DNA of 64,000 nt from Collinsella sp. (GTDB taxonomy: Bacteria; Actinomycetota; Coriobacteriia; Coriobacteriales; Coriobacteriaceae), in contig DXMY01000018.1 of assembly GCA_019413925.1 (NCBI GenBank), positions 62,001 through 126,000 on the forward strand, written 5' to 3'. The translations under genes were made by a program, and so were the position numbers. How positions within the stretch are numbered: the first letter of the stretch is position 1; every line of letters starts with the position of its first letter. Of this stretch, positions 35,727 to 43,789 are shown piece after piece. The notes beneath the pieces were generated by a model that saw only the letters and a program-made list of their open reading frames with translations, was not told the DNA's origin and did not search any database.

Positions 35727-36356
35727 CTACAAAGCGGTCAGAATGTCGGCGAGGTTGTCGATGACGGCGTCGGCTCCCGTTTGGTCCAGGTTGACGCCCT
35801 CATGCGGACGCAGTGCCAGGACGCGGGCGCCGGAGCGCTTGCCAGCCTCGATGCCCAAAGGCGAGTCCTCGATAACCAGGCACTCGGAAGGCTCAACCCC
35901 CAGCGCCTCCATAGCACGCAGGTAGATCTCGGGGTCGGGCTTAAACGCACTGCACTCGTGGCCGCTGATGGTGTAATCCAGCACATCGGCAATGTCAGCG
36001 ATCTCCACCAGCTCGTCAATCAACTCGCGATAGGACGAGCTCGCGATGGCACACTTCACGCCGCGCTCGTGCAGCTCACACATCACCGGCTCCGTCTGCT
36101 CGTTGAGCAGCTCGGCATACGGAACGGGGTGGTCCGGGCTGTAGACTTGCTTGTACTCCACGCGCAGGCGCTCGCGCAGCTCAACATCGTCGGGAACCAG
36201 CGTCTCCCAAATGGCGGGCTCGTTAGACCCCGAAAGATCAGGGATCTCGTCAAAGTGAAACCCCTTCTCTTCCATAAACGCCACGCGGCGGCGGTTGTAG
36301 AACCACTCGGTATCGACCAGCACGCCGTCCATGTCAAACAGCACCGCCTTGATCAT
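35727..36356 (-). CDS. HAD-superfamily phosphatase (beta-phosphoglucomutase-like)
   Basis: 209 aa. The start is MIKAVLFDMDGVLVD, with GGGAGGAG six bases upstream; the longer open frame passes through repeat R5. Nucleophile D8 and acid D10 lie in DMDGVLVD, with AIASSS (motif II) and VIEDSPLGIEAGKRSGA (motif IV). A small helical cap follows motif I. It probably dephosphorylates a sugar phosphate, and may also be a mutase. It sits next to SIS gene 2. Confidence 0.87.
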   Translation of the reverse strand: MIKAVLFDMDGVLVDTEWFYNRRRVAFMEEKGFHFDEIPDLSGSNEPAIWETLVPDDVELRERLRVEYKQVYSPDHPVPYAELLNEQTEPVMCELHERGVKCAIASSSYRELIDELVEIADIADVLDYTISGHECSAFKPDPEIYLRAMEALGVEPSECLVIEDSPLGIEAGKRSGARVLALRPHEGVNLDQTGADAVIDNLADILTAL

Positions 36357-36370
36357 ACGCATCTCCTCCC

Positions 36371-36406
36371 ACCTGCCAAAAAGGGACAGGTTTATTTTGG
36401 TAGGTT
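36371..36406. repeat. Palindromic element R5 (GGGACAGGTTTATTTTGG type)
   Basis: ACCTGCCAAAAAGGGACAGG followed by its near mirror. It is nearly identical to R4 (26114-26152) in the opposite orientation and is directly upstream of the HAD phosphatase. Confidence 0.82.
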
Positions 36407-36448
36407 TTATCTGGGGTTTTGTAACGCGACAAACACGCCCTCCCCAGA

Positions 36449-36484
36449 GCAAAAAAGGGGACGGGGTGCAAACCCCATCCCCTC
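36449..36484 (-). terminator. Terminator of the PTS-SIS operon
   Basis: GAGGGGATGGGG pairs with CCCCGTCCCC and is followed by a T6 run on the minus strand, 33-68 bp after the SIS gene 2 stop. Confidence 0.8.
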
Positions 36485-36516
36485 TCAATCAACCCGTAAG
36501 GACTACTTACTTGTGA

Positions 36517-37500
36517 TTAGTAGGAAAGCTTCCACATGTAGCGACGCATGGTCAGCGGGTGCTGACGGGCCTCGGCGATCTGGTTGCCGTACTCGCGCAT
36601 AACGGCGAGGTGCAGCAGCGGGTTGAAGTAGGTGACGACGCTTGCCGGCACGGCGTCGGCCAGACCGTAGTCCTTGGAGTCGATCAGAGCGACCTTGGCG
36701 CCCATGCGCTTAAGGAAGGTGAGGGCGCGGGCGTCCATCGGACGGGTGGCACCATCGGACATGAAGAAGACGTAGGGCTTACCCTCGGTGGAAACCTCGA
36801 ACGGGCCGTGGAAGTACTCGCCGGTGTTGTAGGCGGCGGCGTCGATCCACTGCATCTCGGTGAACAGGAAGGCGGCGTGAGAATAAGCCATCTTCTCGGA
36901 GGCACCAGAGGCCATGAAGTAGATCATCTTGTCGTCCTTGAAGTCCTGGGCGAACTGCTTGGCGAGGCCCTTGGCGGACTGAGCGGCGTTCTCGCAGAGC
37001 TCGAAGACGTTGGTGAGGCCGGTGATCATGTCCTCGTAGTGGTCATAGCCCTCGGTCTGCTGAAGGATCTCGAGAGCAAGAGCGATGGCGTAGCCAGGCT
37101 TCTCGCACTTGGCAGCGTAGTTGGCATGGAAGCCGTGAACGATGACGTGGTCGGCGTCGACGGTCAGAGCGGAGCCGGCCTTGTTGGTGAGGGAGACGAC
37201 CGGGCAGTTGTGCTTCTTGGCGGTCTTGTTGGCCTCGACGGTCTCGGGCGTGGAGCCACCGAGGGAGCAGGTGATCACGAAGGTGTGCTCGTTGACCCAG
37301 GAAGGCGTGTCGTAGTTGAACTCGTTAGCGGTGAAAATCTGAACGTTCAGCTTGTCCGTGTTGTTGGCCAGGAAGTACTTGGCAGGGTAAAGGTCGGACA
37401 TGGAAGCACCGCAGCCGACGAAGGCGACGCTGTGGATCTCGTGGTTGGACAGGACGTCAGCGACGATCTGCTTAGGGAGGTTAAGGTCGATCTCGTACAT
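36517..37500 (-). CDS. SIS-domain phosphosugar deglycase/isomerase-like protein 2
   Basis: 327 aa from MYEIDLNLPKQIV, the ATG with AAAGGA nine bases upstream. Two SIS domains: VGCGASMSDLYPAKYFL with ITCSLGGSTPETVE, then FMASGASEKMAYSHA with TGEYFHGPFEVS. It is the last gene of the IIAB-IIC-IID operon, a gfr-like arrangement. The PTS would import and phosphorylate a fructosamine or glucosamine-linked amine, and this enzyme would release a sugar phosphate. The exact substrate is inference. Confidence 0.83.
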   Translation of the reverse strand: MYEIDLNLPKQIVADVLSNHEIHSVAFVGCGASMSDLYPAKYFLANNTDKLNVQIFTANEFNYDTPSWVNEHTFVITCSLGGSTPETVEANKTAKKHNCPVVSLTNKAGSALTVDADHVIVHGFHANYAAKCEKPGYAIALALEILQQTEGYDHYEDMITGLTNVFELCENAAQSAKGLAKQFAQDFKDDKMIYFMASGASEKMAYSHAAFLFTEMQWIDAAAYNTGEYFHGPFEVSTEGKPYVFFMSDGATRPMDARALTFLKRMGAKVALIDSKDYGLADAVPASVVTYFNPLLHLAVMREYGNQIAEARQHPLTMRRYMWKLSY

Positions 37501-37590
37501 CTGACACATTCCTTTCGATTTTTTGCGGCGCCACATTGCCGGGCGCTCGCAGGGTTACCGTGGTTTGGACCGAGTCGCCGGCCCGTTGAG

Positions 37591-37623
37591 GATGTGTCAA
37601 AGGAACTGTCCCTTTGACACATC
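37591..37623. repeat. Palindromic element R6 (GGGACAG type)
   Basis: Perfect 13-bp arms GATGTGTCAAAGG around a 7-base loop AACTGTC. The minus strand reads AAAGGGACAG. Located between the IID and SIS genes of the PTS operon, so it would form a strong hairpin within the mRNA. Confidence 0.85.
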
Positions 37624-37698
37624 AAGGGATGGAAGCCTGCCTGGGGTATGGGATGCCAGGCAGGCCCCCGGGGAAAGCGGTTAGGCGCTGGGTCGCGA

Positions 37699-38532
37699 CT
37701 AGGCCAGGATACCGGCCGCGGAGAGGGCGATGCCGCCCACGATGGCGATCACGAGAAGCCAACCGGTGTTGACGTTCTTCTTGATGAGCCAGTACATAAG
37801 GCCGGTGAGGCCAAGGGAGATCATCTGGGGCATCATGCCGTCCAGGATGTCCTGGATCACGACGGTGCCGTCAGCGAACTGCAGCGGGGTGGTGGCGCCG
37901 ATCAGCGTAGCGATCATGCCGCCCACGGACATAAGACCCACGATGCCGCAGACATACATGAGCTTCTCCATGAGATCGCCGCCCTGAAGCTTGCTCAGGT
38001 ACTCGTGGCCGCCCTGATAGCCCATCTTGGCTGCGAACCAAGTGATCAGCACAGAGGGGACGATGGAGATGAGCACGGCCAGGATCGGGCCCATGATGGA
38101 ACCCTGCTGAGCCAGCTGAACGCCCAGACCAAAGGCGATAACACGGATGGTGCCCTGGAATAAGGAGTCGCCGATGCCGGAAAGCGGACCCATGAGGGAG
38201 GTCTTGACCGCGTTGATCGAATCGGGATCGAAGTTCTCGGGATCCTTGGCGTACTCCTCCTCCATGGAGGCGGAGAGGCCCAGGATGAAAGCGCTCGTCT
38301 GCGGGGTGCAGTTGTAGAACGCCATGTGACGGTGGTAAGCCTCTTTCTTAGCAGCGAGCTGCTTGGGGTCGGACTCGTCCGGATAGAGGCGATCGAGCGT
38401 GGGAACCATGCCGTAGAGGAAGCCCATGTTCATCTGACGCTCGTAGTTCCAAGAGGCCTGGATGGCCCAGGAGCGCCAGAAGAACTGGCTGACCTTCTTG
38501 TTCAGGGACACGTCCTTGGTTGCGGTTGCCAT
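37699..38532 (-). CDS. PTS mannose/fructose/sorbose family IID component
   Basis: 277 aa from MATATKDVSLNKK. The N-terminal SWNYERQMNMGFLYGMVPT and NCTPQTSAFILGLSASMEE, then GPLSGIGDSLFQGT, are characteristic of the IID membrane subunit of the mannose class. Membrane helices cluster in the C-terminal half. Together with IIC it forms the sugar channel. It lies 13 bp after the IIC gene. Confidence 0.93.
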   Translation of the reverse strand: MATATKDVSLNKKVSQFFWRSWAIQASWNYERQMNMGFLYGMVPTLDRLYPDESDPKQLAAKKEAYHRHMAFYNCTPQTSAFILGLSASMEEEYAKDPENFDPDSINAVKTSLMGPLSGIGDSLFQGTIRVIAFGLGVQLAQQGSIMGPILAVLISIVPSVLITWFAAKMGYQGGHEYLSKLQGGDLMEKLMYVCGIVGLMSVGGMIATLIGATTPLQFADGTVVIQDILDGMMPQMISLGLTGLMYWLIKKNVNTGWLLVIAIVGGIALSAAGILA

Positions 38533-38545
38533 AGTGTGTTCCTCC

Positions 38546-39349
38546 TTAGTCTTCGTCGTCTTCGTCGTCTTCGAGCGGATCGTAGTCGGAATCGACACCG
38601 GCGGCCGCATGGGAACCGTTGAACTTGAAGCCCATGAAGACGACAGCCAGGCACACACCGATCAGAGCGACCGCGATGACGGACAGGTTGAGGTAAGCGG
38701 CGAGCAGGAAACCGATGAACAGGAACGGAGTCATACCCTTCTTGATCATCATGGTGAGCAGCAGGGCCAGACCGTAGGCGGTCATGATCTTGGTCGAGAC
38801 GTTCAGACCAGTGGACAGCCACTCGGGAACCATGTTGACGATGGCCTGAACCAGGTCGGTACCGACAAAGACGGCGAGGAAGATCGGCAGGAAGTACATG
38901 ATGGCGTACAGACCGGAGCCGGCGCAGATGTGCATACGGTAGGCGGTCTTGAACTTTCCGTTATCGATCGCGCTATCTGCCACATGGGTGAGGGCGGCGA
39001 TGATGGAACGGAACACGATGCCGAGGAGCTGACCCAAGACGGCGACCGGGATGGCGATCGTCATGGCGGTCTCAGCAGAAGCATCGGTCAGGCACGCGAA
39101 GGCAGCTGCCACGATGCCGCCCAGGACCATATCGGGCGGAACGGCGGCGCCGACCTGCACCAGGCCCATGGACACGAGCTCGACGGCGGCACCGACGGCA
39201 AGGCCGGTGGGCACATCGCCCAGCAGCAGACCGACGAGCGTAGCGCCAACGAGGGGCTGCTCGAAGTTAAGACGACCGAGCAGGCGGGAGTCCCACATGC
39301 AGAACACGCCGACGAGGCCGACGAGCACCGCACTGATGAACGTATTCAT
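38546..39349 (-). CDS. PTS mannose/fructose/sorbose family IIC component
   Basis: 267 aa, about eight hydrophobic segments. The EQPLVGATLVGLLLGDVPTG region and AAVPPDMVLGGIVAAAF are typical of mannose-class IIC. The very acidic C-terminus (DPLEDDEDDED) is unusual. It is the translocating subunit along with IID, in the membrane. Second gene of the operon. Confidence 0.93.
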   Translation of the reverse strand: MNTFISAVLVGLVGVFCMWDSRLLGRLNFEQPLVGATLVGLLLGDVPTGLAVGAAVELVSMGLVQVGAAVPPDMVLGGIVAAAFACLTDASAETAMTIAIPVAVLGQLLGIVFRSIIAALTHVADSAIDNGKFKTAYRMHICAGSGLYAIMYFLPIFLAVFVGTDLVQAIVNMVPEWLSTGLNVSTKIMTAYGLALLLTMMIKKGMTPFLFIGFLLAAYLNLSVIAVALIGVCLAVVFMGFKFNGSHAAAGVDSDYDPLEDDEDDED

Positions 39350-39385
39350 ACCCTTCTCCTTTCAGTCAGGCAAAAGCCTGGTTGA

Positions 39386-40309
39386 TTACAGCTTGGCGTC
39401 GATGTCGACGCTCTGATACGTAGGGGTCTGCTGGACGTAGAGCTTGATGCCCATGTCGAGCAGCTGGTTGACGTCGGCCTTCTGGGTGGCGTCGAAGAAG
39501 ACGGAGCTGTCCTTGCCGCCGACCTGTTCGGCACCGTCGTGGTTGGCGGTGGCGCCCAGGTTGATGGCGTCGAGCTTGTAGCCCTGGCAGAACTGCAGCA
39601 TCTCGGCAGTGTTGCCAAAGACGAACATGACGCGCTCGCCGAGGGTGTTGAGCTTGTCCATCTTGGCGAGGGCACGCTCGACGGTGAAGACGTTCAGGCG
39701 CACGCCCTGGGGCTTGGCCAGCTTAAGAGCGCCCTTCTTGATGTCATCGTTGGCGGCAGCGTTGTCGACGACGATGATGCGCTCGGCCTGAACCTTGGTG
39801 GTCCAGGTAAAGACGACCTGGCCGTGCAGCAGACGGTAGTCAAGACGTGCGAGGACGATCTTGGCGGGACCGGAGCTGTGACGGGGTGCCTTGGCCTTCT
39901 TGGCGGGAGCCGCGGCGGCCTCGACCGGTGCGTTGGGGTTGGTCAGACCGGTGCGGGCCTCGTTGATGAGGGCCGCGAGCTCGGCGCCCTTGACGGGGAC
40001 GGGGCTCATAGCGAGCGTGAGCGCCAGCGGGATGTTGAAACCGCTGACAACCGTGAACTTCGTGCCGTTCTTGGAAAGCTCGACCATGCTGTTGTTGACC
40101 GAGCTGCCGAGCATATCGGTCAGCACATAGACGGTGTCGTCCGCGTTGAACGTGGCGATCATGGCGTCCACCTTGTTGGTGATGGGCTCCTTGTCGTCAC
40201 GAGCAAGCGACACGACGTGGACGTTCGACACGTCGCCGAGAACCATCTCGAGCGTGTCTTTGGCGCCTGCGGCCAAGCCGCCATGAGATGCGAGAATGAT
40301 CTGATTCAT
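39386..40309 (-). CDS. PTS mannose-family fused IIAB component
   Basis: 307 aa. IIA (about 1-122) carries the phosphoacceptor His9 in ILASHGGLA. A linker rich in Ala, Pro and Lys (about 125-147) follows, then IIB with His162 in RLDYRLLHGQVVFTW. Phosphate passes from HPr to IIA to IIB to the sugar. First gene of the operon, after a TATAAT-like box and an ACGT-N5-ACGT operator. Confidence 0.93.
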   Translation of the reverse strand: MNQIILASHGGLAAGAKDTLEMVLGDVSNVHVVSLARDDKEPITNKVDAMIATFNADDTVYVLTDMLGSSVNNSMVELSKNGTKFTVVSGFNIPLALTLAMSPVPVKGAELAALINEARTGLTNPNAPVEAAAAPAKKAKAPRHSSGPAKIVLARLDYRLLHGQVVFTWTTKVQAERIIVVDNAAANDDIKKGALKLAKPQGVRLNVFTVERALAKMDKLNTLGERVMFVFGNTAEMLQFCQGYKLDAINLGATANHDGAEQVGGKDSSVFFDATQKADVNQLLDMGIKLYVQQTPTYQSVDIDAKL

Positions 40310-40341
40310 CTTGCCTCCTCCTTTTCGTTATGGTCATTATA

Positions 40342-40354
40342 ACGTCTTATACGT
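40342..40354. promoter_or_regulatory. ACGT-N5-ACGT operator at the PTS operon
   Basis: ACGTCTTATACGT on the plus strand (ACGTATAAGACGT on the minus strand), directly upstream of a TATAAT -10 box at 40335-40340 on the minus strand. It is the counterpart of the site at gntR2. Confidence 0.6.
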
Positions 40355-40492
40355 TGCGGATATTGCTAATTAGCATAAAGACCGTTCGCGGGTGAAAATC
40401 GACCGTTGACGGGTTTAACGTACTTGAAACGTTGGGGCTGGGCAGGCCGGCACTGGCGGGATAACCCCAAGTCGGACCCTGCGCGCAATCCC

Positions 40493-41575
40493 CTATCGCA
40501 CGAAGTACCAGGGGCTTTCCTGCACGGTGGGCTCCAGCGCGATGCCGGTGCGTTCCTTAAACAGATCCATGTCCTGCGTTTTCTCCGTCCACCACGCGTT
40601 GGGCTTAAAGGTCATGCTCTCAGCGACATGACCGACAAATACACTGTTGCGCAGCTTGGAGAAGTCGGTGTTCATAATCAGGATGGACATGAGCACCAGC
40701 ACAATACCCAGGACCTTGATCGCGCCGGCGGACTCGGCATAGACACCAATGCCCACCAGTACGGTGACGACCGTCTCAAAAGACATTACGACGGGAACTT
40801 TCGATGTCTCGAGCCCCATGGACAGACCCTGCATATATAAGATGTAAGCCACGGCTGTGGGGATGAGTCCAAAGCCAAGGAACAGCAGCAGCAGCTGTGG
40901 CGACATTGCCGCGGCGACATCCGGCCACGGAGCCGCGATAGCCGCCATAACCGCACCGCCAAAAACAAGGCCCCAAAACGTGACAGCCAGCGGGTGGACC
41001 GTCTTGGTTGCTATCCGGCTAAACACCGCGAGCGACGCCCCACAAAAGCCTGCAATCACGCCCGACGTGACGCCCCAAACCGAAAAATGGAAACCGGAAA
41101 GGTCGCCATTAGTTACTGCAAGTACACAGCCCCCTATGTTAAAAGCGATGGCAACGAGCTTGTTGGGGGTCACGTCCTCGCGATAAAGCACGCGGCCGAG
41201 CACGACGCCAAACACCGGCGAGGTATAGAGCAGCACCGAGGCCGTGGACATGCCCACCTCGCCCATACACTCGTAATAGCAAGTGTTGGCGGCGGCCAAA
41301 CCGACGATACCGACAAGCGCGCAGGAAACAAGCTCTTTAGGGCTTGCCTTGAACAGGGCCAGCGGACCCTGAGCCACGGTAGACCCCTCACCCGAACGGC
41401 AGCCCATAAACATCAGGACCGGCGCCAAGATAAGCGCTCCGACCAACAAGCGAAAGGCAGCCATACTCTGGGACGTAACGCCCATGGCCGAGATGCCGTT
41501 TACAAAGATTCCGATGCTGCCCCACATAAGCGCGGCGATCAGCACCAGCACATAGCCCAGATTGCTTTTCTTCAA
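40493..41575 (-). CDS. EamA/DMT-family transporter with TTG start
   Basis: 360 aa if started at TTG, preceded by GAGGAGG six bases away. The ATG 12 codons earlier lacks a site and overlaps the promoter. Ten helices in two EamA repeats (LIAALMWGSIGIFVNG, then IPTAVAYILYMQGL). The C-terminus has a 45-residue soluble tail (FKPNAWWTEKTQDMDLFKE) that is unusual. Position and operator suggest it exports or imports something linked to the PTS pathway. The substrate is unknown. Confidence 0.8.
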   Translation of the reverse strand: MKKSNLGYVLVLIAALMWGSIGIFVNGISAMGVTSQSMAAFRLLVGALILAPVLMFMGCRSGEGSTVAQGPLALFKASPKELVSCALVGIVGLAAANTCYYECMGEVGMSTASVLLYTSPVFGVVLGRVLYREDVTPNKLVAIAFNIGGCVLAVTNGDLSGFHFSVWGVTSGVIAGFCGASLAVFSRIATKTVHPLAVTFWGLVFGGAVMAAIAAPWPDVAAAMSPQLLLLFLGFGLIPTAVAYILYMQGLSMGLETSKVPVVMSFETVVTVLVGIGVYAESAGAIKVLGIVLVLMSILIMNTDFSKLRNSVFVGHVAESMTFKPNAWWTEKTQDMDLFKERTGIALEPTVQESPWYFVR

Positions 41576-41614
41576 CGCAGCCTCCTCGGTATTGTTTCCA
41601 ATATGTTTCACACT

Positions 41615-41627
41615 ACGTTATAGTCGT
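41615..41627. promoter_or_regulatory. Diverged ACGT-N5-ACGT operator at the DMT gene
   Basis: ACGTTATAGTCGT: the second half-site has one change. It is 40 bp upstream of the TTG start. Weaker than the other two sites. Confidence 0.4.
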
Positions 41628-41720
41628 TATATACATTTTTCAAGGCACAAATCGGCAAACGGGAAATCTCTAGACAAAGGGAGTGTCCCGCCAGCCACGG
41701 TATCGTCGATGTTTTGGCAA

Positions 41721-41869
41721 TGTCAGCGAAAACCCGCCAGAGCGAGCAAGGTGCCTTGAAGTGAGGCGGCATTGACCTTCTGGTCATGCCGCCGAAGCTG
41801 AAAGGCAGATTGCCGCTCTGGCGGGTTTGCAGCGTCGAGCGGTTACGGCGTTTGGTAAAACGCCGTAAC
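41721..41869. repeat. Structured repeat family, copy C (with one tail hairpin)
   Basis: Base stem AAACCCGCCAGAGCG with its complement, apical GGCGGCAT/ATGCCGCC hairpin replacing the GCGTAC one of copies A and B. The loop words CAAGGTG and CAGATTG are retained. A single tail unit GCAGCGTCGA plus hairpin (41843-41868) abuts the SIS gene 3 stop codon. Confidence 0.82.
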
Positions 41870-42861
41870 TAATACTCAAGCTTCCACATGTAGCGGCGCG
41901 TCATGTAGTCCTTGTGGGTAACGGCAGAGAGAGCGCGCATGTACACGTTGTTGAGAATCGGGGCAAAGATCAGGTGGTTGAAGTACTCGCTCACGCTGTC
42001 CTTGATGTCGTTGAGGCCGAGCTCCTTGGCGTCGAGCTGATAGACGTGCTCGCCACCGTACTGGTTGACGAAGCGGATGCCGCGCTCGTCATTGCAGCGG
42101 CTGCGGCCGACGCTGATGAGCTGGAACAGCGAGGTGCGCTTGTCCAGAATCTCGAAGGGGCCGTGGAAGAAGTCGCAGGTGTTGATGGTGCAGGAGTCGA
42201 TCTGCAGCATCTCCTGCACGTTGCAGATGCTAAAGACGTAGGCGGCACCGAAGAGCGGACCCTGGGCCATGACGTTGATGCAAGGCTTGTCGGCGTTCTG
42301 CTCGGCCCACTTAGCAGCGAGAGGACGGGTGTACTCGACGGCCTTGCGATAGATGGGGTCGACCAAGTCGAACGCGGCCATAGCGGTCTCGTACTCGGCA
42401 TAGCCCTCGGTCTGCTGCGTGAGCTCCATGGCGATCATGGTCACGACGGCGGAGTTGGTGCGGCCCATGCAGGACTCGTCGACGGCCAAGCTGTCGTACT
42501 GGATCTTGTAGTCGCAGACCTCGGTGAGGCCGGACTCGTCAACATAGATGGCGATGGTGCTGGCGCCGTGGTCCTTGGCGACCTGGGCGGCGACGATGGT
42601 CTCCTTGGTGCCGCGCATGGACACGACGACGGCCAGGGTGTTCTCGTTGACGTAGGCAGGGGTTGCGTGCACGAACTCGTTGCTGGTGTAGCTGGAGCTC
42701 ACGACCTGCGTAGCCTCGTGCTCCATAAAGTACTGAGCAGGATAGTTGCCGCCGTTGGATCCGCCAGCGCCGATCCACACGACGCGCCTGATGCCGCCCT
42801 TGTCTGCCTTGTCAGCCAAAACCTGGGAGACGACATCCTTAACCTGTTCCTGAGTAGTCAT
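41869..42861 (-). CDS. SIS-domain phosphosugar deglycase/isomerase-like protein 3
   Basis: 330 aa. Two SIS domains: IGAGGSNGGNYPAQYFM with VVSMRGTKETIVA, then VMAQGPLFGAAYVFS with TCDFFHGPFEIL. Compared with proteins 1 and 2 the catalytic-region Glu is Asp (CDFFHGP rather than GEYFHGP), and the SxSGxT loop reads SMRGTKE. Substrate or activity may therefore differ. It is divergent from gntR3, with shared GCATACA operator words between the two. Confidence 0.8.
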   Translation of the reverse strand: MTTQEQVKDVVSQVLADKADKGGIRRVVWIGAGGSNGGNYPAQYFMEHEATQVVSSSYTSNEFVHATPAYVNENTLAVVVSMRGTKETIVAAQVAKDHGASTIAIYVDESGLTEVCDYKIQYDSLAVDESCMGRTNSAVVTMIAMELTQQTEGYAEYETAMAAFDLVDPIYRKAVEYTRPLAAKWAEQNADKPCINVMAQGPLFGAAYVFSICNVQEMLQIDSCTINTCDFFHGPFEILDKRTSLFQLISVGRSRCNDERGIRFVNQYGGEHVYQLDAKELGLNDIKDSVSEYFNHLIFAPILNNVYMRALSAVTHKDYMTRRYMWKLEY

Positions 42862-42899
42862 CGTGCATCAGCCTTTCTTCTCGTTTGATGCTCTTGATG

Positions 42900-42919
42900 G
42901 CATACAAGTTACATACATG
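42900..42919. promoter_or_regulatory. GntR3 operator-like word, site near SIS 3
   Basis: GCATACAAGTTACATACATG, matching the word at 43037-43056 in 16 of 20 positions or better. Confidence 0.55.
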
Positions 42920-43036
42920 TTTTGGTTATGTCGACTAGTTGTATGCTATATTTGTCTTAGATATTTTGCTGGTAAAGTTTTCGGCAATCCATTATCAGCG
43001 GTTTTGTTGTCATGTTGGATACATGCTTGGTTCAGT

Positions 43037-43056
43037 AAGCATACAGGTTAGATACA
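43037..43056. promoter_or_regulatory. GntR3 operator-like word, site near gntR3
   Basis: GCATACAGGTTAGATACAGG, immediately before the gntR3 start; occupancy would block its own transcription or initiation. Confidence 0.55.
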
Positions 43057-43066
43057 GGTTGGTCGC

Positions 43067-43789
43067 ATGAATGCTTCGTCTAAAAAGAAACTGGCCCAAT
43101 ACGAGCGCTTGGCGGGCATGCTGCGCGACCGCATCGCCGCCGGCACCTACGCGCGCGGAGACAAACTGCCGTCCGAGATGGAACTCATGGACGAATCGGG
43201 TCTGTCGCGCAGCACCGTGCGCCACGCGCTTAAGGTGTTAGTTGACGAGGGCCTGGTGCGCACCGAGCGCGGACGTGGCACCTTTGTGGCCGACACGCCC
43301 GCGCTCCACGAGAACAACCTGGTGTTTTCGAGCTATACGACACAGGTCCAGGGTCAGGGCATGAAGCCCACCACGCGCACCGTGGACTCGGGCTTTGCCA
43401 AGGCGGCCGGCAGCATAGCCAAGTTCTTTGACGCCGCCGCGGGCAGCAAGCTCGTCAAACTTGTCCGCCTGCGCTACCTGGACGATGCGCCGCTGTGTCT
43501 GGAGACCACCTATTTGCCGCCAAGCTTTGGGTCGCTCATCGATCGCGATATCAACGGTTCGCTCTACGCCACGCTGCGCCAGGAATTCCATCGCGCGCCG
43601 GCACAGGGGCACAAGACCTTTGAGGTATGCTATGCCTCGCAAAACGAGGCATTTTTGCTCAACGTTGAGCGCGGGCAGGCGCTGATCCTGATCACCGACT
43701 ACGTCTACGACACCGACGGCCGCCCGCTCCATGTCTCCAAGCGCATCCAACGCACCGACCGCGCCAAATACACCGAACCCATCGGCTAA
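43067..43789 (+). CDS. GntR/UTRA family transcriptional regulator 3
   Basis: 240 aa. wHTH (about 10-80: YERLAGMLRDRIAAGTYA, DESGLSRSTVRHALKVLVDEG) and UTRA domain. It is divergently transcribed from SIS gene 3, with paired GCATACA-type operators in between, so that gene is its probable target. Its stop codon TAA is part of palindromic element R3. Confidence 0.88.
   Translation: MNASSKKKLAQYERLAGMLRDRIAAGTYARGDKLPSEMELMDESGLSRSTVRHALKVLVDEGLVRTERGRGTFVADTPALHENNLVFSSYTTQVQGQGMKPTTRTVDSGFAKAAGSIAKFFDAAAGSKLVKLVRLRYLDDAPLCLETTYLPPSFGSLIDRDINGSLYATLRQEFHRAPAQGHKTFEVCYASQNEAFLLNVERGQALILITDYVYDTDGRPLHVSKRIQRTDRAKYTEPIG

Noticed and set aside
36489..36516. Longer N-terminus for HAD phosphatase, SIS 2, IID and similar genes
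   Set aside because: Upstream codons run through palindromes or neighbouring genes; the chosen starts have clear purine-rich sites.
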